A stretch of 64,000 bases of DNA, taken from Blautia sp. AF19-10LB. Lineage in GTDB: Bacteria > Bacillota > Clostridia > Lachnospirales > Lachnospiraceae. Numbering within the stretch: position 1 is the stretch's first letter; each line of letters starts with the position of its first letter. The notes beneath the pieces are model-generated. The model was not told the origin of the DNA, searched no databases, and saw nothing but the letters and a program-made list of their open reading frames with translations. The stretch is from contig NZ_QTWS01000018.1 of the NCBI RefSeq assembly GCF_003461245.1, forward strand, positions 18,324 through 82,323, read 5' to 3'. This document shows positions 35,835 to 44,716 of the stretch, piece after piece. Both the position numbers and the translations under genes were made by a program.

Positions 35835-36182
35835 TTAAAGAGCTTTGACGCCCTCATCTCCTGTACGGACTCTGATCACATTGTCGATATCATATATGAA
35901 GATCTTGCCATCGCCGATATGCCCTGTGTAGAGTTCCTTTTTGATGATATCAACGATCTTATCTACTTTCTCCGCTTCCACTACGATATTGATCTGCTGT
36001 TTCGGAAGCAGTTCCATCACTTCATTGCGCTCAACCTCGTATTCCGGAGTTCCCATCTCAATTCCACATCCAAGCACCTGCATGACAGTTGCACCTCTTA
36101 CACCAACCTTGCTGAGATTCTGGATCAGATCTGTGAGTTTTGACATTCCGGTGATCACTTCAATCTTTACTATTCCACTCAT
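35835..36182 (-). CDS. Divergent P-II signalling protein
   Basis: This 115-residue protein has the P-II fold: an N-terminal strand MSGIVKIEVITGMSKLTDLIQNLSKVGVRGATVMQVLGCG, the T-loop EMGTPEYEVERNEVMELLPK, and the end ELYTGHIGDGKIFIYDIDNVIRVRTGDEG, which binds ATP/2-oxoglutarate in known members. The uridylylated tyrosine of GlnB (before LPK) is replaced by valine, so it is not controlled by uridylylation at that site. It starts inside the end of the AraC gene (ATGA overlap) and precedes the permease by 18 bases, suggesting that it gates the permease, as GlnK gates AmtB. Confidence 0.9.
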   Translation of the reverse strand: MSGIVKIEVITGMSKLTDLIQNLSKVGVRGATVMQVLGCGIEMGTPEYEVERNEVMELLPKQQINIVVEAEKVDKIVDIIKKELYTGHIGDGKIFIYDIDNVIRVRTGDEGVKAL

Positions 36183-36994
36183 ATACGGTTCCTCCCTGTA
36201 ATTTCCTGCAATTTTCTATACTGCTCAATCGTTATACCTGCATAATTCTTAAATCCCTTCATCATATGCGCCTCGTCATAATATCCGCACTCAAGTGCAA
36301 GCTCATCATAACGCATATTTCCGGTTTTTAACTTTTCCAGAAGAATCTGAAATCTTATATACTGTGCAAACTGTTTTGGAGATATACTATGATAATTCTT
36401 GAATACTCTCCTGAGATAACATGCTGAATAATTCGTCTCATCTACAAGCTCATTCATACTCACACAGCCTTTTGCACGGGTGATCCTGCTTACCAGATAC
36501 TCATTGATCTTTTCCTTATCTGAAAGATCAGGTCTTCCATAGACAAGGGTTTCATAAGCCTCTTTGAAGATCCTGCTTCTGTCAACAATGTTGTCGGCAA
36601 GTGCGATCTTTTCCGTAAGGTTTTCCCCAAAGATATTACCATCAATTTCCACATCGTTATTTACAAGCATGTCCATCGTCAGGTCCTTCGGAAGAATTCC
36701 CTGTCCCGGCTGAAATCTGACGCCGAAACACAGATCCGCATCTCCCAAGTTCCAGTCTTTTACACTAAATACCGTTCCACTTATATAGGTCGTAACCTTG
36801 TCACTTCCTATATTGAAAAGCAGATCAATACTTCCATCCGGGACTGCTTTCAGCTCATGTGTTTTTCCCTGTCCAAGTGAAAATTCATAAAAATGAGAAA
36901 TTCCAAGCTGTGGACAGTTCAGCTTCTTGAGTTCATCGACTCCTAATTCTATGTATAACTGACGTGGATTAATGATCGTAGTATCTCTTCTCAT
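36179..36994 (-). CDS. AraC-family transcriptional regulator of the oxidation locus
   Basis: This 271-residue regulator has an N-terminal sensor region with no strong cupin signal (about 1-165), followed by the AraC DNA-binding domain (VSMNELVDETNYSACYLRRVFKNYHSISPKQFAQYIRFQILLEKLKTG and YDELALECGYYDEAHMMKGFKNYAG). It sits between the cyclodeaminase-like gene and the P-II gene. It is a good candidate to bind the 19-bp dyads at 38350 and 41906. Confidence 0.9.
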   Translation of the reverse strand: MRRDTTIINPRQLYIELGVDELKKLNCPQLGISHFYEFSLGQGKTHELKAVPDGSIDLLFNIGSDKVTTYISGTVFSVKDWNLGDADLCFGVRFQPGQGILPKDLTMDMLVNNDVEIDGNIFGENLTEKIALADNIVDRSRIFKEAYETLVYGRPDLSDKEKINEYLVSRITRAKGCVSMNELVDETNYSACYLRRVFKNYHSISPKQFAQYIRFQILLEKLKTGNMRYDELALECGYYDEAHMMKGFKNYAGITIEQYRKLQEITGRNRI

Positions 36995-37025
36995 AGTTAA
37001 TCTCCTTTTTTAAAGAGAGTTATAA

Positions 37026-38159
37026 CTAGTGAAGTTCAGGTTCGTCCCACAGATGAAGTTTTACGCCTATTCCAAGTTCCAGTGCTCTCTTGTAGACAGT
37101 TTCACCCCAGGCAATGTCTTCTACAGGCATGCCTCCAACGGAATAGATGATCCTCTGTTTGTCATTTTCTCTTCCTGCAAGCTTTCCAGTTATAACATCC
37201 GCAACATCTATTATTTCATCTCTGGTGATTTTTTTATCATGCAGAAGATCCATGAACTTACATCCTACGATCTGTACCGGGTCATAGCTTGGATATGGAT
37301 ACTCTTCAGCCCATGCTTCGTACAGTTTATAGTTATCTACAACCAGCTTCGTATTTTTATCAAGGTAAAAACTCTCATCAAATCTGGCTGCTGACGGCAT
37401 ACACACAAGAGCACCTTCCTTGATCCATTTTTCATCAATATACGGGAATAAGATCTCTTTATCTCCAACACAGGTAGTTGTGCTGATGATATCGCTGTCC
37501 CTGATGGCTTCTTCCATTGTCTCACAGACTGTGATCGTTTTGATCTGTGGAAACTCTTTCTTCACATATTCAACAAAGGAATCAATGGATCTTTGACCAC
37601 GGCCTTTGATCTTTACAGTGTCGATCTTCGGGCAGACACTTATGAATGCTGCCAGTGATGTTTTTCCCATGACGCCCGGTCCTACGATCGTTACAACTTT
37701 GGAATCTTTTCTTGCAAGATATTTAGCTCCGACTCCTGGAATCGCACCTGTTCTGTATGCACTCAGAAGGTTCGCCGACATCAGTGCAAGCGGTTCTCCT
37801 GTATCTTTGTCGTTGAGCATCATCATAAGGATGGAACGTGGAAGACCTTTTTTCTTGTTTTCGGTGTTTGAACCATACCATTTCATACCTGCCATCTGGA
37901 AATTGCCTCCCAGATATGCCGGCATTGCCATGAAACGTCTGTCTTCACCATTTTTCGGCATTCCTTCGAATTCCGGATTGTCCGGGAAAGTAACCATACA
38001 TCCGTGTGAGTTGTGGTTTTCACCACCCATTACGTAGTCACCTTTTTTGAGTGTGACCATCATGTCTTCCATGACTTCCACACATTTTCCCATGTCCTTG
38101 ACACCGGCTTTGATCATATCCGGCTCACTTAAATATAAAAAATCAATCTTTGCACTCAT
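37026..38159 (-). CDS. Ornithine cyclodeaminase / mu-crystallin family protein (tyramine oxidase B-like)
   Basis: This 377-residue protein belongs to the ornithine cyclodeaminase superfamily, with an NAD-binding Rossmann segment VVTIVGPGVMGKTSLAAFI and the substrate part GMKWYGSNTENKKKGLPRSILMMMLND. In sequence it resembles proteins annotated as tyramine oxidase subunit B in Firmicutes more than true cyclodeaminases. It may reduce an imine or deaminate a small amine. It opens the second transcription unit of the locus and has a hairpin leader and a long upstream region holding the dyad. The sensible substrate is an amine, but this is inferred. Confidence 0.82.
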   Translation of the reverse strand: MSAKIDFLYLSEPDMIKAGVKDMGKCVEVMEDMMVTLKKGDYVMGGENHNSHGCMVTFPDNPEFEGMPKNGEDRRFMAMPAYLGGNFQMAGMKWYGSNTENKKKGLPRSILMMMLNDKDTGEPLALMSANLLSAYRTGAIPGVGAKYLARKDSKVVTIVGPGVMGKTSLAAFISVCPKIDTVKIKGRGQRSIDSFVEYVKKEFPQIKTITVCETMEEAIRDSDIISTTTCVGDKEILFPYIDEKWIKEGALVCMPSAARFDESFYLDKNTKLVVDNYKLYEAWAEEYPYPSYDPVQIVGCKFMDLLHDKKITRDEIIDVADVITGKLAGRENDKQRIIYSVGGMPVEDIAWGETVYKRALELGIGVKLHLWDEPELH

Positions 38160-38219
38160 TTTTTCTCCTCCATTCTATGTCTACATATGCATGTCGGAGA
38201 ATCATCACCAATGAAAAAA

Positions 38220-38246
38220 GGCGCCAACAGATTCACTGTTGACGCC
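38220..38246 (-). terminator. Leader hairpin/terminator before the cyclodeaminase-like gene
   Basis: GGCGCCAACAG pairs with CTGTTGACGCC (one mismatch) over a 5-base loop, and six T follow on the minus strand. It lies about 60 bases before the start codon in the 5' leader, so it can act as an attenuator. The same hairpin in near-identical form stands before the other transcription unit at 41825. Confidence 0.75.
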
Positions 38247-38349
38247 CTTGTCACGCACATATAGTAACATATTTTATTTTCGTAGTCCATATTACTAAAA
38301 AAGTTTCTCAATTATTTTTTTATGATTGTATACCTTAATCCTGTTGATT

Positions 38350-38368
38350 GTATTGTAAAAAACGATAC
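38350..38368. promoter_or_regulatory. 19-bp dyad, first copy
   Basis: GTATTGTAAAAAACGATAC is an imperfect inverted repeat (7-bp arms, 5-bp spacer). The identical 19 bases occur at 41906-41924 in the equivalent position of the other unit. It is a likely regulator site, the AraC gene at 36179 being the natural candidate. Confidence 0.65.
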
Positions 38369-38375
38369 AGCATCT

Positions 38376-39539
38376 TTATCTGCAAGGCTTAAATCTGTCA
38401 TAGCGAAGTGCGCTGATATCTACGACTGTTTTTTCGCCTCTTACCATCTGGCTTAACATGAGTCCGACTGCAGGTGCAGTTCCGAATCCATGTCCTGTAA
38501 ATCCACATGCAAGAATCAGTCCAGGTGCCTCCTCTACAGGGCTCAAAAATGGTACTCCATCGAAAGCTTCATCCAGCCATCCGCACCAGCTTCTTACGAT
38601 CTTGGCATCACGCAGTGCCGGAATGTAACCCTGGATCGCTCGACAGCTTGCTGAAAGTGTCATTGAGTTTGTGATCATTCTGGATGGGTCTGCGATATTT
38701 GTAGACGGGTCTACCATCTCGTCGACTGTCTCCCAGCCTGAGTCTGAACCAAACACAAAGGATCCATGTTTTGTCTGATGTCCGTAAAAATCTGCCGACG
38801 CGCATCCAAACATTACATCGATCATATGTGGCTGCATTTCTGTTACAAGACATTCGTCGATCAGTCGTGTCATTGGAACATCGACTCCGACTGTTCTTGC
38901 GATCGCCCTGCTTTCATATCCCGCAACAAGGATGATCGTCTCACCTTCAAATACAGTTCCATCGTTCAGGATTACTTTTCTTACTTTTCCTTTTATCTTC
39001 TGCAGGCTTTTTACCGGTGCTTCTGTGTAGAATTTTACGCCCAGTTCAAGTGCTCTTTTATAGTATCCGAGAGTGGTTGTAAGCGGGTTTGCATGTCCGT
39101 CTGTCGGACACCAGCTTGCACCGATCACATCGTCAGAAAGATATGGGCAGATTTCTTTTACTTCTTTCTGATCGACCATTCTTACATCAAGACCTACAGA
39201 TTTTGCGGAGTTTGCAAGAGCTTCCAGTTTTTTCATATGCTCCGGAGTTTTTCCCATTCTGAGATTTCCTTTCTGGGTATACTCTGTATCTACTCCGAGT
39301 TCTTCTGACAATGTCGGCCACAGATTCTGGATTCCATACATCGCATATGGAAGTTCTCTTACATCTCTTCCTGACTGACGGACACCACCGCCATTTCTTG
39401 ATGAACCGCCATGTCCGATACTGTTTGTTGCCTCTAATACAATGACTGACTTTATGCCGCTTTTTGCAAGGTAATATGCTGCTGCACATCCATTTACTCC
39501 ACCACCGATAATTACAACATCTGCTACATTACTCATCAT
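38376..39539 (-). CDS. FAD-dependent oxidoreductase, HcnC/glycine-oxidase-like subunit
   Basis: This 387-residue flavoprotein is the catalytic, D-amino-acid-oxidase-fold subunit. It has the FAD motif VVIIGGGVNGCAAAYYLAKSG near the N-terminus, GGSSRNGGGVRQSGR, and the second flavin motif GLILACGFTGHGFGTAPAVG near the end. The start at 39539 follows GGAGG and lies inside the end of the BFD-like gene, an overlap of eleven bases. With the upstream subunits it should oxidise a secondary or primary amine or imino acid and pass electrons to the iron-sulfur subunits. Relatives include HcnC, opine oxidase and L-proline dehydrogenase. Confidence 0.88.
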   Translation of the reverse strand: MMSNVADVVIIGGGVNGCAAAYYLAKSGIKSVIVLEATNSIGHGGSSRNGGGVRQSGRDVRELPYAMYGIQNLWPTLSEELGVDTEYTQKGNLRMGKTPEHMKKLEALANSAKSVGLDVRMVDQKEVKEICPYLSDDVIGASWCPTDGHANPLTTTLGYYKRALELGVKFYTEAPVKSLQKIKGKVRKVILNDGTVFEGETIILVAGYESRAIARTVGVDVPMTRLIDECLVTEMQPHMIDVMFGCASADFYGHQTKHGSFVFGSDSGWETVDEMVDPSTNIADPSRMITNSMTLSASCRAIQGYIPALRDAKIVRSWCGWLDEAFDGVPFLSPVEEAPGLILACGFTGHGFGTAPAVGLMLSQMVRGEKTVVDISALRYDRFKPCR

Positions 39540-39861
39540 CGTCACCTCCGTCTTCTGCAAGTATGCACATCTCGATTGGTCTCATTGGAGCCCGCGAACT
39601 TGCCGGAACGACTTCCGCCGGAGATACTTTTAACTCACTTGCAATGATTCCTTTTACTAATTTTCCGCAGGTCTGTCCCTGACATAATCCCATTCCGGAA
39701 CGGAGATATCTGCGCATCTCTTCCAATGTAAAAATACCTTCGTGTACTGCTTTTCGGATCTGTCCTTTTGTGACTTCTTCGCATCTGCAGACCAGGAGGT
39801 TATCATCCGGTCCTTCCACAAAAGGTCCTATTTCTTTTAATTTTGCCTGAATATCAACCAT
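39529..39861 (-). CDS. BFD-like [2Fe-2S] protein
   Basis: This 110-residue protein has the bacterioferritin-associated-ferredoxin cysteine set: LVCRCEEVTKGQIRKAV with CxC, then GMGLCQGQTCGKLV. In related dehydrogenases this domain is either a separate subunit or fused to the alpha chain. It lies between the two flavoprotein genes and acts as an electron relay. The last eleven bases overlap the next gene. Confidence 0.88.
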   Translation of the reverse strand: MVDIQAKLKEIGPFVEGPDDNLLVCRCEEVTKGQIRKAVHEGIFTLEEMRRYLRSGMGLCQGQTCGKLVKGIIASELKVSPAEVVPASSRAPMRPIEMCILAEDGGDDDE

Positions 39862-39872
39862 GATCTAACCTC

Positions 39873-41453
39873 CTAAGCTTCTTTTTTATAGAATCTTGCT
39901 TTCATTACCATATCATTTGGAACTTTGATCGTAAGCAGATACGTATGATCAAATGCTGGTGCTGTTCTTATTTTTGTTACCTCTGCCTCGCATACATATT
40001 TTCCATTTCTTCCAAGTGCCACGCCTTTGTCTCCGACTTCCGGAAGTGGAAGGAATTCATATGGCATTGTGACTTCTCCATATCCTTCTTCTACATCTTC
40101 TTCCACAAGGAAAATAGACTGACCGGAGCAGGAAGCTACGCACATTCCACAGCCGATGCATTTTTTGTCCGGATCGATTGCCGGAAGAGATGTGATATTT
40201 TTTCCGATCCTGATGCAGCCTTTTTTGCAGGCATCCTGACATGGGTTGCATGGAATATTCTGCGTACACTCGATGACCGGATGAATCCCTTTCTGATGTG
40301 TCACGCCTGGAAATCTCTCGATCTCATCATCTGCCACATATCCTTTGTTCAGAAGGTTCATGGAAACGTCGATGCCTTCCTCTGTTTTTTCAACGAGTTT
40401 TCCTCTGTTCTTTGGTGCAAACATTCCCTGACGCAGAGTATCAAGCTGACCTTCCAGTTCATCAATCCTTGCATCTCTTTCTTCCTCTGTCATGTATCCA
40501 AGATAACATGCAATGGATGCGCCAGACATTCTTCCCTCGATCATAGCGGAACTTGCTTCTTCAATTCCTGAAACATCACCTGCCGCATAGATTCCCGGAA
40601 CACTTGTAGCTCCGTATTTGTCGCATACCGGAACGTGTCCGCCTTTTGTATCATTCATCCTGACCTCAGCCTGTTTCAGAAGCTGTGACATTGGTGATAA
40701 ACCAACTGCCAGACAAACTGTATCCACGTCGAAATGTTTTTCTGTTCCAGGAATGATCTTCCAGTCCGGACCAACCTGTCCGATCACAACGCCTGTTACG
40801 TAGTCATCTCCCTCAACTCTTATGATCGTATGGGAAAGATAGAATGGAACTCCGCATCTTGCTACTTTTGCGGCATGAACGCCATATCCACCGACTCTCG
40901 GTGCGGCATCCGCAAGTGCAACGACTTCGCATCCTGCCTGCATGAGCTGATAACTTACAACAAGTCCGACGTTTCCTGAACCAAGCATCAGAATTCTGTT
41001 TCCTGGTTTGATATGGTGAAGGTTCATCATTGTCTGTGCGGCTCCGGCTCCGATGACACCAGGTTTTGTCCAGCCTTCGAAGTTTACCATGTTTTCGCTT
41101 GCGCCTGTTGCAACAAGGACTGCATCGCCTTTGTAATGTTTTACTTTATCTCCGACTTTGACGGTTACTTCTTTCTCCGGATATAAACCAACTACTGTCG
41201 CATTTAAGACTACTTCTACTCCGTATTCCTCAGCCTCAGCAAGAAGTTCCTGTCCGATCTTGAATCCTCTTACTTTTGCTTTATGTTCTTTTGAACCGAA
41301 GAACTTGTGGATCTGTTTAAAAAGCTGTCCGCCCGGTTTTGCGTTTTCATCAAATACAATTGGTTTTAAACCTTTTTTGGCAGCTTCGATCGCTGCAGAT
41401 AAACCAGCCGGACCAGCACCAATTACTATCATGTCGTATCGTTCTATCTTCAT
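39873..41453 (-). CDS. FAD-dependent oxidoreductase with [4Fe-4S] module, HcnB-like subunit
   Basis: This 526-residue subunit has a pyridine-nucleotide-disulfide oxidoreductase fold: the FAD motif MIVIGAGPAGLSAAIEAAKKG, the second dinucleotide motif ILMLGSGNVGLVVSYQL, and GIYAAGDVSGIEE. After residue 400 it carries two cysteine clusters, CNPCQDACKKGC and CIGCGMCVASCSG, of ferredoxin type, which HcnB and opine oxidase alpha subunits do not usually have. It should pass electrons from the catalytic subunit to a carrier. Its place is second in the operon after the small ferredoxin-like subunit. Confidence 0.9.
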   Translation of the reverse strand: MKIERYDMIVIGAGPAGLSAAIEAAKKGLKPIVFDENAKPGGQLFKQIHKFFGSKEHKAKVRGFKIGQELLAEAEEYGVEVVLNATVVGLYPEKEVTVKVGDKVKHYKGDAVLVATGASENMVNFEGWTKPGVIGAGAAQTMMNLHHIKPGNRILMLGSGNVGLVVSYQLMQAGCEVVALADAAPRVGGYGVHAAKVARCGVPFYLSHTIIRVEGDDYVTGVVIGQVGPDWKIIPGTEKHFDVDTVCLAVGLSPMSQLLKQAEVRMNDTKGGHVPVCDKYGATSVPGIYAAGDVSGIEEASSAMIEGRMSGASIACYLGYMTEEERDARIDELEGQLDTLRQGMFAPKNRGKLVEKTEEGIDVSMNLLNKGYVADDEIERFPGVTHQKGIHPVIECTQNIPCNPCQDACKKGCIRIGKNITSLPAIDPDKKCIGCGMCVASCSGQSIFLVEEDVEEGYGEVTMPYEFLPLPEVGDKGVALGRNGKYVCEAEVTKIRTAPAFDHTYLLTIKVPNDMVMKARFYKKEA

Positions 41454-41480
41454 AATTCCAATCTCCCATCCGTTTATTTT

Positions 41481-41798
41481 TTACTCCTGCGGTGTTGCTG
41501 AAACTCCATACTGTGTCTGCACAACCATTCCTGCTTCAAGCGGCGTGATACATGTTCTGATGTTTGGCTTGCCATCTACGATCATTACACAGTCTGTACA
41601 TCTTCCTATCGCACAGAACACACCTCGCGGTTCATGTGTCTTCGCCGTATATCGATGCGCCATAACCCCCGCCGCCTTCAACGCTGTAGCGATCGGCTCT
41701 CCCTCATATCCTTCCAGTAATTTTCCATCATAGCTGAATGTAACTTTTTTCCTCTTCGGTGTCTCTCCAAGTATTGGGTGATTTTCAATTCTATCCAT
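41481..41798 (-). CDS. Small [2Fe-2S] subunit, HcnA-like
   Basis: This is a 105-residue protein equivalent to the N-terminal domain of sarcosine oxidase alpha or HcnA: VTFSYDGKLLEGYEGEPIATALKAAGV and the cysteines CAIGRCTDCVMIVDGKPNIRTC. It is the first gene of the unit. AGGAGG stands eight bases before the ATG, and the leader hairpin at 41825 ends 26 bases earlier. Together with the next three genes it builds a four-subunit dehydrogenase. Confidence 0.9.
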   Translation of the reverse strand: MDRIENHPILGETPKRKKVTFSYDGKLLEGYEGEPIATALKAAGVMAHRYTAKTHEPRGVFCAIGRCTDCVMIVDGKPNIRTCITPLEAGMVVQTQYGVSATPQE

Positions 41799-41824
41799 AG
41801 TCTCATCCTCCTATAAATAAAGAA

Positions 41825-41851
41825 GGCGTCAACGATCTTATCGTTGACGCC
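41825..41851 (-). promoter_or_regulatory. Leader hairpin before the dehydrogenase operon
   Basis: GGCGTCAACGAT pairs perfectly with ATCGTTGACGCC over a 3-base loop, immediately before the ribosome binding site of the HcnA-like gene; TTCTTTATTTAT follows on the minus strand. It matches the hairpin at 38220 base for base over the GGCGTCAAC arm, including the flanking GACAA(A/G). Confidence 0.65.
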
Positions 41852-41905
41852 TTTGTCTGTCTCAGTTCATTTACTGATTAGACTTTATCATTTAGTTGGG
41901 GATTC

Positions 41906-41924
41906 GTATTGTAAAAAACGATAC
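41906..41924. promoter_or_regulatory. 19-bp dyad, second copy
   Basis: This is identical in all 19 bases to 38350-38368, and lies 54 bases upstream of the leader hairpin; the first copy lies 103 bases upstream of its hairpin. Confidence 0.65.
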
Positions 41925-42005
41925 ATGTGGGATAGGGGTGATTTCTAGGTTTCCGGATGAGCAACATAATCTTTCATTTCCTCCATTAACAATGTCTGCA
42001 TTATC

Positions 42006-42380
42006 TTGTACATATCACCTATGAGGTGGGGAATTGAAACATCTTTTAGAGATTTAAAATATACTATAGGATTACTTCATTTTCATTCGAAAAAGGTGGA
42101 CTATATACTCCAAGAAATTTTCGCAAGGCTAATAATGTATAACTTTTCTGAATTGATTACCTCGCACGTAGTCATAGAAAAGGGTTCCAGAAAATATGAA
42201 TATAAAGTCAACTTTTCTGTTGCTGTACATATATGCCGTGATTTCCTGTTAAGTATAAATAACCCACCTGATGTTGAACTGCTCATTGCCAGATATGTAC
42301 TACCCATTCGCCCCGGGCACTCAAGGCCACGAGAAATGAAAGTCAAACAAGCAATAAGCTTCATGTATAGAATAGCATAA
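42006..42380 (+). pseudogene. IS4-family transposase remnant (C-terminal part)
   Basis: The 124-codon frame matches the end of an IS4-type DDE transposase: the YREK-like motif in YISPMRWGIETSFRDLKYTIGLLHFHSKK and the tail YNFSELITSHVV. The catalytic aspartates and the whole N-terminal part are missing, and no matching terminal repeats are visible. It is a decayed insertion between the oxidation locus and lysS. Confidence 0.8.
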
Positions 42381-42486
42381 AATATCAAAAAATGTATCAA
42401 TTTTTGACAAGGGTATTGCTCTTGTCTATTTGTCGTACATTTTTTTGATTTATGTATGGAATTTAATCTGTGACAAGAAAATGAAA

Positions 42487-42523
42487 AGAGAAGTTAGTAT
42501 CGAAAAAAGATACCAACTTCTCT
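42487..42523 (-). terminator. Intrinsic terminator after lysS
   Basis: AGAGAAGTTAGTATC pairs with GATACCAACTTCTCT (one mismatch) over 7 bases; TTTTC and TTTTC follow on the minus strand. A weaker GAGGGGC/GCCCCTC hairpin without T-run lies closer to lysS, within 42580-42612. Confidence 0.75.
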
Positions 42524-42625
42524 CATAATCAGCCTTAACTTAATGCCATTGAGCATTTGCCATGGGCTTTGTCTAGAATCTGAGGGGCTGGAATTCAATC
42601 CTGCCCCTCTATATATTCTTTTATC

Positions 42626-44683
42626 TTAGTACAGCTTCGCACCAGCCGGGATATGGTTATCAACCATGATCAGATGAAGTTCTTCATCCTCTGAATCCTT
42701 AAGGTTGTTTACTGCTGAGAGCAGCATACCGCAGGATTCGATTCCCATCATTTTACGTGGCGGCAGATTTGTGATCGCGATCAGGGTCTTGCCTACCAGT
42801 TCTTCCGGTTCATAGTATGCATGGATTCCTGAAAGGATCGTGCGGTCTGTACCTGTTCCGTCATCCAGTGTGAACTGAAGGAGCTTTTTGCTCTTCGGAA
42901 CTGCAACACACTCTTTAACCTTCACTGCACGGAAGTCAGATTTGCTGAATGTGTCGAAATCAACATCTTCTTCAAACAGTGGCTCAACCTTTACATTGGA
43001 GAAGTTGATCTTCTCGTTTGGTGTGAAGAATCCGTTGCTGTCGTTCGCTGCTACCTCTGCAGTATCGCCTGCTTTGGATGCATTCTTGTCGGAGTCAAGG
43101 CTCTTCATTGTCGGGAACAGAAGTACGTCTCTGATTGCCTGGCTGTCTGTCAAGAGCATAACCAGGCGGTCGATTCCGTATCCGATACCACCTGTAGGCG
43201 GCATACCGATCTCCAGTGCGTTCAGGAAGTCTTCATCTGTGTGGTTTGCTTCCTCATCGCCTGCGTCAGCAAGGGCATCCTGTGCTTTGAAACGCTCTCT
43301 CTGATCGATCGGGTCGTTCAACTCGGAGTATGCGTTGCACATTTCCCATGTGTTGATGAAAAGTTCGAAACGCTCTACCTTAGTAGGATCAGAAGGTTTC
43401 TTCTTTGTCAGCGGAGAAATCTCGATCGGGTGATCCATAATGAATGTCGGCTGGATCAGCTCTTTCTCACAGTATTCTTCGAAGAAGAGGTTGATGATAT
43501 CACCTTTCTTATGACGCTCTTCATATTCAATATGATGCTCAGCAGCAAGTTTCTTAGCTGCTTCATCATCTGCTACTTCGTCAAAATCGATTCCTGCATA
43601 TTTCTTGATCGCATCGTTCATGGTCAGACGCTCAAACGGCTTGCCAAGGTCGATCTCGATACCATTGTAGGAAATCTTTGAGGAACCACAAACCTTCTCA
43701 GCCAGATAACGGAACATGGACTCTGTCAGTTCCATCATTCCCTCATAATCTGTATATGCCTGATAAAGCTCCATCAGAGTGAATTCCGGGTTGTGACGGG
43801 TATCAACACCCTCGTTACGGAATACACGGCCGATCTCATAAACTCTCTCAAGACCACCAACGATCAGTCTCTTGAGGTAGAGTTCCAGAGAAATACGAAG
43901 TTTAACATCTTCGTTCAGTGCATTGTAATGTGTCTCAAACGGTCTTGCAGCGGCACCACCTGCGTTGGAAACCAGCATTGGTGTCTCAACTTCCATGAAG
44001 TCGCGTCCTGCAAGGAAGTTACGGATCTCTTTCAGGATCTGGGAACGTTTGATAAATACTTTCTTGCTGTCCTGATTCATGATAAGGTCTACATATCTCT
44101 GACGATAACGTGTATCTGTATCTGTCAGTCCGTGGAATTTCTCCGGAAGGATCTGTAAACTCTTGGATAACAGAGTCATTTTCTCTGCGTGGATAGAGAT
44201 CTCACCAGTTCTTGTTCTGAAAGCAAAACCTTCCAGTCCGAAGATATCACCGATATCAGATTTCTTGAAATCTGCATAAGATTCTTCTCCGATCGCATCT
44301 CTTGCTACATAGACCTGAATATTGCCCTGCAGGTCCTGGATATTACAGAAAGAAGCTTTACCCATGACACGCTTGAACATCATACGTCCGGCGATAGCTA
44401 CATGGATCGGGCTTGCATCCATGATCTCTCTTCTTTCTTCATAGTCCTTCTTGAGAACTTCTCTTGCCTGTGCTTCATCAAGACCTTCCACATCCGGAGT
44501 CTCGCGGTCCTTTAAGAGCTCTGCCTCATGTGCTTCGTAGAGTTCTTTTACCTCAAGTGAATGATGTGTCTGGTCAAATTTTGTGATCTGAAACGGGTCC
44601 TTGCCATTTGCCTGCAGGTCTGCAAGCTTTTCACGACGAACCTTCAGCAGCTGGTTTGTATCCTGCGTCTTCTGCTCTGCCAC
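42626..44683 (-). CDS. lysS: Lysyl-tRNA synthetase with C-terminal tRNA-binding domain
   Basis: This class II synthetase charges tRNA-Lys. It has 685 residues, about 180 more than usual for bacteria. The N-terminal OB-fold (about 60-165) and the class II core follow the normal order: motif 1 near [25 protein letters not shown], motif 2 [18 protein letters not shown], motif 3 [14 protein letters not shown]. The added part, about 575-685, is an EMAP-II type OB-fold that binds tRNA in trans ([46 protein letters not shown]), the type found at the end of methionyl-tRNA synthetase. It is co-transcribed with greA, 33 bases downstream. Confidence 0.95.
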   Translation of the reverse strand: MAEQKTQDTNQLLKVRREKLADLQANGKDPFQITKFDQTHHSLEVKELYEAHEAELLKDRETPDVEGLDEAQAREVLKKDYEERREIMDASPIHVAIAGRMMFKRVMGKASFCNIQDLQGNIQVYVARDAIGEESYADFKKSDIGDIFGLEGFAFRTRTGEISIHAEKMTLLSKSLQILPEKFHGLTDTDTRYRQRYVDLIMNQDSKKVFIKRSQILKEIRNFLAGRDFMEVETPMLVSNAGGAAARPFETHYNALNEDVKLRISLELYLKRLIVGGLERVYEIGRVFRNEGVDTRHNPEFTLMELYQAYTDYEGMMELTESMFRYLAEKVCGSSKISYNGIEIDLGKPFERLTMNDAIKKYAGIDFDEVADDEAAKKLAAEHHIEYEERHKKGDIINLFFEEYCEKELIQPTFIMDHPIEISPLTKKKPSDPTKVERFELFINTWEMCNAYSELNDPIDQRERFKAQDALADAGDEEANHTDEDFLNALEIGMPPTGGIGYGIDRLVMLLTDSQAIRDVLLFPTMKSLDSDKNASKAGDTAEVAANDSNGFFTPNEKINFSNVKVEPLFEEDVDFDTFSKSDFRAVKVKECVAVPKSKKLLQFTLDDGTGTDRTILSGIHAYYEPEELVGKTLIAITNLPPRKMMGIESCGMLLSAVNNLKDSEDEELHLIMVDNHIPAGAKLY

Positions 44684-44716
44684 TTCTTTGGCCTCCTTCT
44701 GTCTTTTGCTTGGTTA

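Noticed and set aside
42580..42612. GAGGGGC/GCCCCTC hairpin after lysS as the main terminator
   Set aside because: It lacks a T-run on the minus strand; the hairpin at 42487-42523 is better.
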